Positions 15,547-20,195 of a stretch of DNA of 20,195 nt are shown in pieces. The stretch is taken from NCBI GenBank assembly GCA_000467935.1, contig KI259860.1, positions 1 to 20,195 on the forward strand. Reading direction: 5' to 3'. The notes beneath the pieces were generated by a model. It ran no database searches and was not told the origin of the DNA. It saw only the letters and a list, made by a program, of their open reading frames with translations. The DNA comes from Peptostreptococcaceae bacterium oral taxon 113 str. W5053 (lineage in GTDB: Bacteria; Bacillota; Clostridia; Tissierellales; Peptoniphilaceae). Every line of letters begins with the position of its first letter. The first letter of the stretch is position 1. A program made the translations under genes and the position numbers.

Positions 15547-15665
15547 TTGGGACACTTCCCAAGGGTCTGCCCCAGCAGGCTTTAGCCTGCGAGGGTACAA
15601 GTAAAATCTCTACCGCCGGAACTGCGGAAAATAGAGATTTTTTCACGGAAAGGGTACACCTTTCC
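15547..15665. other. Hairpin stack resembling an oriT next to the relaxase gene
   Basis: Four inverted repeats lie in 119 bp: TTGGGA/TCCCAA (15547-15552, 15557-15562); GCAGGCT/AGCCTGC (15575-15581, 15584-15590); AAAATCTCTA/TAGAGATTTT (15603-15612, 15632-15641) with inner CCGC/GCGG; GGAAAGG/CCTTTCC (15647-15653, 15659-15665). Location just upstream of a relaxase start and high structure density fit a transfer origin. The nick site is not identified. Confidence 0.55.
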
Positions 15666-15733
15666 TATGCTTGCTATTCCACTTATCCCTTAATCTCTAC
15701 AACAACGGAAAGTTGCTTTTTGCCAAAGAGCAC

Positions 15734-15771
15734 AAAGAAAAAACGCTGCAATTTTCAAAATTGCAACGTTT
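15734..15771 (-). terminator. Terminator of the AraC-type regulator gene
   Basis: TGCAATTTT (15747-15755)/AAAATTGCA (15757-15765) around a single base, extended by AAACG/CGTTT (15741-15745, 15767-15771) with one mismatch. Read on the minus strand, the stem is followed by a T-rich run (complement of 15734-15743). It lies about 118 nt beyond the regulator's stop. Confidence 0.7.
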
Positions 15772-15888
15772 ATTTCACAAGTTTTGTTCAATTCGTATTC
15801 GATATATTTTATGTCTGTTTCTTCACATTTTTATCTCTTTTATTTGGACAATATATGTCCATAGTCTTGATTGCTAATGTCATGATGA

Positions 15889-16875
15889 TCAATCACTTAC
15901 TATCATCTGCATTTTTTCTCTATATTCGGTGGGCTTCATTCCTGTATGCTGTCTAAACATATCAGACAGACTGCTTATATATTTGTAACCGACCATTTCG
16001 GCAATTTGAGATACCGGAAGCACTGTATCTCTAAGGAGATATTCAGCGTGTGTAATACGACGTGTAACAATATATTGTTGAATACTCATATGATATACAT
16101 CCTTGAATATATATTTTAACTTAGCTGGACTCATGCATGCAATTTGTGAAAGAAAATCGATCCTAATATCCGTAGCATAATGATCGTTAATATAATTAGC
16201 CACGGATACGACAGCATCCAAATCATCATTGGGTATTGAAAACCTATGTCTAATATGTTCTCTATTCTGATTCTTTGCTTTTTCAAGAATTATGGAAAGT
16301 GCTTCATTTACTTTGCTTTCATAAAACAGTTTTGCAGATATACCGTCTCCCATATAGCTTTTAATCTGATTGAAAACCGTAACCAGTTCAGGAAAATCAG
16401 AACAACCGTCTATCTGCATGAACGCCTCTGAAGGATTTTCATAAATGTCAGGGTATTGTTCACTTAAATATTTCTTGTAATATTCAGGCATAAAGGTAAT
16501 ACTTACACTATTGATAGGAATTTTTTTGTGAAGTATCATACGATATTCACTTTTTTTCCCCACATACGCCTGAATTGCTCCGGATGTCAAACGCCGGTAA
16601 GGTGTCAGTATTTCGCCGGAAACGGAGTAGAAATAACCTACACAAATATATTCCGGTTGTTCAAAAGCACAACAAGTATCTTCATAGTGAACCTGATTCA
16701 TAATGGTGATAGTCACGTATGGGTTGCATTGATATACCCAACAGTGTCCTTTACCAAGTTTCGGATTCATTTTATAAAATTTGCCATTCGGATTAAATCC
16801 CGGTACGGGTTCACATGGAATAATCCCCCTGTCCGCAAAAATATCCTTGTACATTTTTTCTAATTGCTCGCTCAT
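15889..16875 (-). CDS. AraC-family transcriptional regulator
   Basis: The protein is 328 aa. The C-terminal ~100 residues hold the two helix-turn-helix units of the AraC family: VANYINDHYATDIRIDFLSQIACMSPAKLKYIFKDVY, then MSIQQYIVTRRITHAEYLLRDTVLPVSQIAEMVGYKYISSLSDMFRQHTGMKPTEYR. The N-terminal ~200 residues (with CNPYVTITIMNQVHYED, YICVGYFYSVSGE) form a sensing domain with a cupin-like character and several Cys, ligand unknown. It diverges from the nitroreductase-ferredoxin-methyltransferase genes and shares a 174-bp control region, so it is the likely activator of them. Its own ATG lies 13 nt from GGAG. A better spaced ATG at 16883 opens a 3-codon mini-ORF whose TGA overlaps the regulator's ATG. 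Confidence 0.92.
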   Translation of the reverse strand: MSEQLEKMYKDIFADRGIIPCEPVPGFNPNGKFYKMNPKLGKGHCWVYQCNPYVTITIMNQVHYEDTCCAFEQPEYICVGYFYSVSGEILTPYRRLTSGAIQAYVGKKSEYRMILHKKIPINSVSITFMPEYYKKYLSEQYPDIYENPSEAFMQIDGCSDFPELVTVFNQIKSYMGDGISAKLFYESKVNEALSIILEKAKNQNREHIRHRFSIPNDDLDAVVSVANYINDHYATDIRIDFLSQIACMSPAKLKYIFKDVYHMSIQQYIVTRRITHAEYLLRDTVLPVSQIAEMVGYKYISSLSDMFRQHTGMKPTEYREKMQMIVSD

Positions 16876-16938
16876 AAAATCATATTTTCTCCATTTGATA
16901 AATAATTTACGCTAATAGCTAATCATGATGTTCTTTCA

Positions 16939-16967
16939 TTGACGTTAAAGACATGAATAAGTAAAAT
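16939..16967 (+). promoter_or_regulatory. Promoter of the nitroreductase operon
   Basis: TTGACG (16939-16944), a 17-nt spacer, and TAAAAT (16962-16967) make a near-consensus sigma-A promoter reading to the right. The predicted start point (about 16974) coincides with the left edge of the inverted-repeat cluster. Confidence 0.75.
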
Positions 16968-16973
16968 AAAACA

Positions 16974-17006
16974 TAGGTTAGATATACCTAATCTAATTAT
17001 AGATTA
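16974..17006. promoter_or_regulatory. Overlapping inverted repeats, probable operator
   Basis: Three interlocking inverted repeats: TAGGT/ACCTA (16974-16978, 16986-16990), TTAGAT/ATCTAA (16978-16983, 16991-16996), and TAATCTA/TAGATTA (16989-16995, 17000-17006). They begin at the predicted transcription start, a position suiting a repressor or a roadblock rather than a classical AraC activator site. The direct repeat GCTAAT-A-GCTAAT (16911-16923) lies on the upstream side. Confidence 0.6.
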
Positions 17007-17049
17007 AGCAAAATAAGTTTTCAAGATTTTTGCGTGAAAGGAGGTAAAA

Positions 17050-17814
17050 ATGAAAATTGAAGAATATCTTTCCGCTATAAAAAAAAGATGCTCCCGCAGA
17101 AAGTATACAAATAGACCGATTGATTCCAAGTATGTGCAACAGCTTGAAGATAGCATTGCTTTGTATAATAAAGAGTCCGGACTTAATATAAAATTAGTCA
17201 TTGGAAGCGGAGCAGAACTTTTTAATGGATTTCGAAAAAGCTATGGTCTATTTGTGGGTGTTCAGAACTACATTGCTATGATTGGAAGCAAAGATCTTCC
17301 TAATCGTATGGAGAAAGTGGGGCGTTTTGGTGAAAAAATAATTCTCGAAGCGACCGCAATGAGACTATCTACCTGCTGGGTAGGAACCAGTTATGACAAA
17401 AAAGCAGCGGCAACATTGTGCAGCGCGAATGACACATTAGACTGTGTGATAGCAATCGGATATTCAGATAAAAAACATTCACTTAAAGAACGAATGATGG
17501 AATATGGTATGCACAGGCAGAATAAAGCTAAGAAAACTTTAACAGAAGCAGAAGAACCTGTGCCGGAGTGGTTTAAGCAAGGTATGGATGCTGTTTATCT
17601 TGCACCTACCGCAAGAAATCTACGCCCATTTGTATTCAAATATAAGGATGGACAGGTAACTGCTTCCATTACAAATCCAACGGAAACTGCGATGATTGAT
17701 CTTGGGATTGCTAAATTACATTTTGAATTAGGAGCAGGGGGTGGAAGTTGGGAGTATGGAAATGGTGGTCATTATTGTTTTGATGATAAACGGAAGGAAA
17801 GTGATAAGCAATGA
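17050..17814 (+). CDS. Nitroreductase-family flavoprotein (TM1586-like)
   Basis: The protein is 254 aa, with AAAGGAGG 5 nt before the ATG. It has the nitroreductase-type N-terminus IKKRCSRRKYTNRPIDSKYV (about 10-29; the SRR segment contacts FMN phosphate) and a duplicated arrangement typical of the TM1586 nitroreductase family. A first half contains KSYGLFVGVQNYIAMIGSKD and FGEKIILEATAMRLSTCWVG, and a second half contains EWFKQGMDAVYLAPTARNLRPFVF and GIAKLHFELGAGGGSWEYG. Such enzymes use FMN and NAD(P)H to reduce quinone-, nitro- or enone-like substrates, or act as flavin reductases. Its stop overlaps the next start by ATGA, so the product is probably made together with the EFR1-type electron carrier. 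Confidence 0.88.
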   Translation: MKIEEYLSAIKKRCSRRKYTNRPIDSKYVQQLEDSIALYNKESGLNIKLVIGSGAELFNGFRKSYGLFVGVQNYIAMIGSKDLPNRMEKVGRFGEKIILEATAMRLSTCWVGTSYDKKAAATLCSANDTLDCVIAIGYSDKKHSLKERMMEYGMHRQNKAKKTLTEAEEPVPEWFKQGMDAVYLAPTARNLRPFVFKYKDGQVTASITNPTETAMIDLGIAKLHFELGAGGGSWEYGNGGHYCFDDKRKESDKQ

Positions 17815-18677
17815 AAGCCGTTTTTATTGTATTTAGTCCATCAGGACATACACTCATTGCGGCACAAAAATTCATGCATCTGCTTGAAGATAATGGAATT
17901 TCCTGTCATATGATCAACATCACAAAAAACGATAAGTATCTTCAGGACTTCACAATTACAAAAACACTGGTTAATAATCTTGGAGAACATCATTTGTTGA
18001 TTCCCTGTGCACCGGTATATGCCGGACATTGTGAGCAAAATATGCTCAGGACAATACGGGCACTTCCTCGGGAAAAGGAAAAACAGATTCCTGCAATTCC
18101 ACTTGTGACCTATGGGGGAGTGCACAGTAGTGTTGCACTGGAAGAAATAGGTAAGGCGCTTAATGACAGAGGATATATTCCGATTATGGGTATTAAGATT
18201 GCTGCAGAGCATACTTTGACAGCAACTTTCAAAAAACGTATCAATCCAAATCTGCCGGGAAAGGTTGAAAATCAAATCCTTGCAGAAGCGGCAAAAATAA
18301 CAGAAAAGATTGTAAACGACAAGATAGCTATGGTCAATGTAATAAAGAAACTTGCATATGCACCGTTCATGAAACGCATTATGTTCCGCATTTTCAGCCA
18401 AGAAAAAATTCATGGAAAATATAAGAAAGTTACAATCAATACAGAAAAATGCATTGGTTGTAAACGATGCGTTGCAGCCTGTCCTGTCAATATGTTTGCA
18501 TATATTGATAACACAATACAAATGGTTCATGACCCTAAGCATTGTATTTTATGTGCTGAGTGTTATCATCAATGTCCTGCAAAAGCCGTTGTACATCCAT
18601 ATATTGAAGTTGCAAGAAAGAGACTCTCGAACGGTTTTGCAGAGCTTGAAAACCCGCAATCTACAATTTATCGATAA
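17811..18677 (+). CDS. EFR1-type flavodoxin/ferredoxin fusion
   Basis: The protein is 288 aa, translated from an ATGA overlap with the nitroreductase gene. The N-terminal ~180 residues form a flavodoxin-like domain with the FMN phosphate loop FSPSGHT (about 8-14) and VTYGGVHSSVALEEIGKALN. The C-terminal part has two [4Fe-4S] motifs: Cys214, 217, 220, 224 (CIGCKRCVAACP) and Cys245, 248, 251, 255 (CILCAECYHQCP). This is the EFR1-family ferredoxin layout common in anaerobic Firmicutes. It probably passes electrons between a low-potential donor and the neighbouring nitroreductase, or on to a substrate that the methyltransferase then modifies. A long reverse-strand open frame here is only an antisense shadow. 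Confidence 0.9.
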   Translation: MKAVFIVFSPSGHTLIAAQKFMHLLEDNGISCHMINITKNDKYLQDFTITKTLVNNLGEHHLLIPCAPVYAGHCEQNMLRTIRALPREKEKQIPAIPLVTYGGVHSSVALEEIGKALNDRGYIPIMGIKIAAEHTLTATFKKRINPNLPGKVENQILAEAAKITEKIVNDKIAMVNVIKKLAYAPFMKRIMFRIFSQEKIHGKYKKVTINTEKCIGCKRCVAACPVNMFAYIDNTIQMVHDPKHCILCAECYHQCPAKAVVHPYIEVARKRLSNGFAELENPQSTIYR

Positions 18678-18688
18678 AACTGATATTC

Positions 18689-18710
18689 ACTAAATATAAA
18701 CTAAATATAA
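18689..18710 (+). repeat. 11-bp tandem repeat before the methyltransferase gene
   Basis: ACTAAATATAA occurs twice in direct tandem (18689-18699, 18700-18710), one helical turn apart. It sits in the 85-nt gap between the EFR1-type gene and the methyltransferase. It could be a binding site or contain a -10-like TATAAA. Confidence 0.55.
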
Positions 18711-18762
18711 AATGAAAAAATTATGCCATAAACAATTATAAATAAAGAAAGGATAAATTACT

Positions 18763-19767
18763 ATGATTAACAAAATAAATATTTATGAACAACTTACAGC
18801 GCTGCCGTATCTCACCGCTTATCAGCAACTGATACAGGGGGCCATTGAATTGGATGTCTTTTCTAATTTAGAAAATCCTATTACCACAAAAGAGCTATCT
18901 AAAAAGATGAACTGGGATGAAGGCAACACCTTCAATCTTTTGAAAGGTTTGTATAGTCTTGGTTATCTCAAACGAAAGGGAGATACATTTTGTAATATGC
19001 CGGAAACCTCAAAATATCTTGTCAAGGGTAATACTGCATATATGGGAAGTGTGCTGGCATTTTTCTGTAATAATCAAGGAATGAGCCTTGGAAACGTGGC
19101 ACAACAAGTGAAGGAAGGTCCTAAACCGCAGGAACGGACACAGCGGTCTATGGATTTTACAGCTTATGGCGAGGCGATGCGTGATGCTCAATCAGGGATA
19201 CGTCAATATGAACTGTTAGAAATTCTTCGATCCCTTCCTGAGTATAAATCTATTCACAAAATATTGGATCTGGGCTGTGGTGCAGGTTGTCTTGGAATTG
19301 CAGTTATACAAGATGTAAGCAACCGTACGGGCGTTCTTTTTGATAGACCGGATATGCAGCCGCTTGTCGAAGAAAGTGTAAAGCTTTCCGATATGCAAGA
19401 TAGCGTTTCCGTTAAAACTGGAGACTTTATAAACGATGATATTGGTAGCGGGTATGATTTAATCCTCTGCTCATCCATTATGTTATTCGCCATTACAGGC
19501 GGTGCAAATTTCTTTGCAAAGTTGAAAAAAGCATTAAATCCCGGTGGGGTAGCTGTGTGCTTAAATGAAGGAATTGAAGCGGATTATTCCGGACCGTGGG
19601 ATATGATTTTAGGCTATATGGCGTTTAATTTACAGGGGATGCCGATAGGTGTAATAAAAGGTCAAATTGCTGATGCAGCAAAAGCTGGAGGGTTTCATTT
19701 TGTAGAAAATCGCAGTGTGCTTCTCAGTACCGGAATGCATGATATCAATATTTTGAGAAATGAATAA
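18763..19767 (+). CDS. SAM-dependent O-methyltransferase, small-molecule type
   Basis: The protein is 334 aa, with AAAGGA about 11 nt before the ATG. The N-terminal ~100 residues (QLTALPYLTAYQQLIQGAIELDVFS, then LSKKMNWDEGNTFNLLKGLYSLGYLKRKGDTF) form the winged-helix dimerisation domain of plant-type/antibiotic O-methyltransferases. The Rossmann SAM domain follows, with motif I ILDLGCGAG at 167-175, an acidic end of beta-2 (VLFDRPDM), TGDFINDD, and a late block LKKALNPGGVAVCLNEGIE. Expected methyl acceptors are hydroxyl, or sometimes amine or thiol, groups of a small metabolite; the substrate is unknown. It lies 85 nt downstream of the EFR1-type gene and may share its transcript or have its own promoter around the tandem repeat. 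Confidence 0.9.
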   Translation: MINKINIYEQLTALPYLTAYQQLIQGAIELDVFSNLENPITTKELSKKMNWDEGNTFNLLKGLYSLGYLKRKGDTFCNMPETSKYLVKGNTAYMGSVLAFFCNNQGMSLGNVAQQVKEGPKPQERTQRSMDFTAYGEAMRDAQSGIRQYELLEILRSLPEYKSIHKILDLGCGAGCLGIAVIQDVSNRTGVLFDRPDMQPLVEESVKLSDMQDSVSVKTGDFINDDIGSGYDLILCSSIMLFAITGGANFFAKLKKALNPGGVAVCLNEGIEADYSGPWDMILGYMAFNLQGMPIGVIKGQIADAAKAGGFHFVENRSVLLSTGMHDINILRNE

Positions 19768-20171
19768 AAGATTGAATTTGTGATTTTTATGAAGAGTTTT
19801 TTGAGAATCAAGAGCAAATCGCCGTTTTTATTTCATAGATAAAGATGTGGATCGTCTAATTCAATCATGGTTTGTGAAAATACGGTATCAAAGGAGGTTT
19901 CCTCGTGTTTATTTTTTGCTATCTTAAATTCGAGCTACATTCTGTTTCCGGGTTTCCATACTTTTATAGATGAATCGTTAATTTATATCCATATAGCTAT
20001 CTTTTCATGTCCGATCCCGGCTGCCCTGCGCAGTCGGGTTTTTTTGCGCCTGCAAAAACTTTTTCCTAAAAATATTCGCTTTTCTTTGGCAGCTTTCAGC
20101 TCTGCGTTGTTGAGGGTTTACGAAAGGGAAATTTCTACCCGCTTTCGCGGCTGCGAAAGGAGGTAAATACC
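19768..20171 (+). promoter_or_regulatory. Leader region: short ORF, terminator-like hairpin, hairpin at ribosome site
   Basis: AAAGGAGG (19889-19896) precedes GTG 19905, giving a 22-codon ORF (MFIFCYLKFELHSVSGFPYF...) to TGA 19971. Downstream, CCCGGCTGC/GCAGTCGGG (20016-20024, 20030-20038; one G:U, 5-nt loop) runs into T7 (20039-20045), a strong terminator that would also stop the upstream operon. Then CTTTCGC-GGCT-GCGAAAG (20142-20159) overlaps the AAAGGAGG (20156-20163) of the last gene. CGAAAG (20121-20126) can pair alternatively with CTTTCG (20142-20147). This looks like transcription attenuation plus ribosome-site masking. The open frame across 19867-20166 is not supported as a gene. Confidence 0.55.
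20016..20045 (+). terminator. Terminator or attenuator before the right-edge gene
   Basis: A 9-bp GC-rich stem (CCCGGCTGC/GCAGTCGGG) with a 5-nt loop is followed by seven T. It lies about 250 nt after the methyltransferase stop and 127 nt before the start of the edge gene. Confidence 0.8.
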
Positions 20172-20195
20172 ATGAATCTGAGCGGACTAAATGGC
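20172..20195 (+). CDS. Start of a gene cut off by the window edge
   Basis: ATG 20172 opens MNLSGLNG, 8 nt after a strong AAAGGAGG (20156-20163). Only eight codons are present, too few to name a product. The preceding leader style is like that of accessory genes in Clostridia conjugative elements, so it may belong to the element. Confidence 0.6.

Noticed and set aside
16528..16863. 111-codon plus-strand frame inside the AraC regulator
   Set aside because: Antisense shadow of the sensing domain.
17841..18542. 233-codon minus-strand frame opposite the EFR1-type gene
   Set aside because: Long but Cys/Phe-rich antisense shadow; the plus strand has two perfect [4Fe-4S] motifs.
19867..20166. 99-codon plus-strand frame
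   Set aside because: It runs through a strong terminator hairpin and the next gene's ribosome site, and its translation is unlike a protein.
1..20195. CRISPR arrays, tRNA or rRNA genes, intact transposase genes
   Set aside because: No regularly spaced repeats, cloverleaf-like genes, rRNA stretches or recognisable transposases were seen by eye on either strand.

Overview
This window looks like a low-GC Firmicute (Clostridia/Tissierellia-like). The signs are AT-rich DNA, strong AGGAGG-type ribosome sites, Gram-positive lipoprotein signals, a PepF-type oligoendopeptidase, and fragments of Clostridia-type conjugative elements. The genus cannot be fixed from the sequence alone. No tRNA, rRNA or CRISPR array is visible. 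The 20.2 kb falls into four blocks.

(1) 1-3227 is a compact two-gene unit closed by a good terminator. The first gene encodes an unusual fusion of a trypsin/V8-like serine protease and a DRGH-type DNA/RNA non-specific endonuclease. The second encodes a papain-like C1 cysteine peptidase. Neither protein has a signal peptide, and all catalytic residues appear intact. Two proteases and a nuclease, apparently cytosolic and in one operon, suggest a conflict/defence or programmed-death module. This is my main candidate for an undescribed system.

(2) 3228-6377 is a graveyard of decayed genes: unrecognised fragments, a tail resembling AlbA_2/RecG-like ATP-binding proteins, one intact small membrane-anchored protein (3916-4401), a broken membrane protein and a multiply broken traX. 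After it come an intact lipoprotein (6378-7076) and, on the minus strand, pepF (7249-9048).

(3) 9162-14396 is a complete five-gene peptide/nickel-type ABC importer operon: binding lipoprotein, two permeases and two ATPases. It has a near-consensus promoter, a palindrome over the -10 box, a long leader hairpin and a strong terminator. Together with PepF it would give peptide uptake and hydrolysis.

(4) 14400-20195 carries debris of an integrative conjugative element. A replication-initiator-like gene is truncated and joined in inverted orientation to the 5' part of a relaxase gene, next to a stack of hairpins that looks like an oriT. Beyond this lies an apparently intact cargo: an AraC-type regulator divergent from a nitroreductase (TM1586-like), a flavodoxin/2x[4Fe-4S] EFR1-type protein and a small-molecule O-methyltransferase. 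The three plus-strand genes look like an electron-transfer plus methylation pathway on an unknown substrate. A TTGACG/TAAAAT promoter followed directly by overlapping inverted repeats probably serves the first two. The window ends in a leader region (short ORF, terminator-like hairpin, hairpin at the ribosome site) of another gene cut off at the edge.
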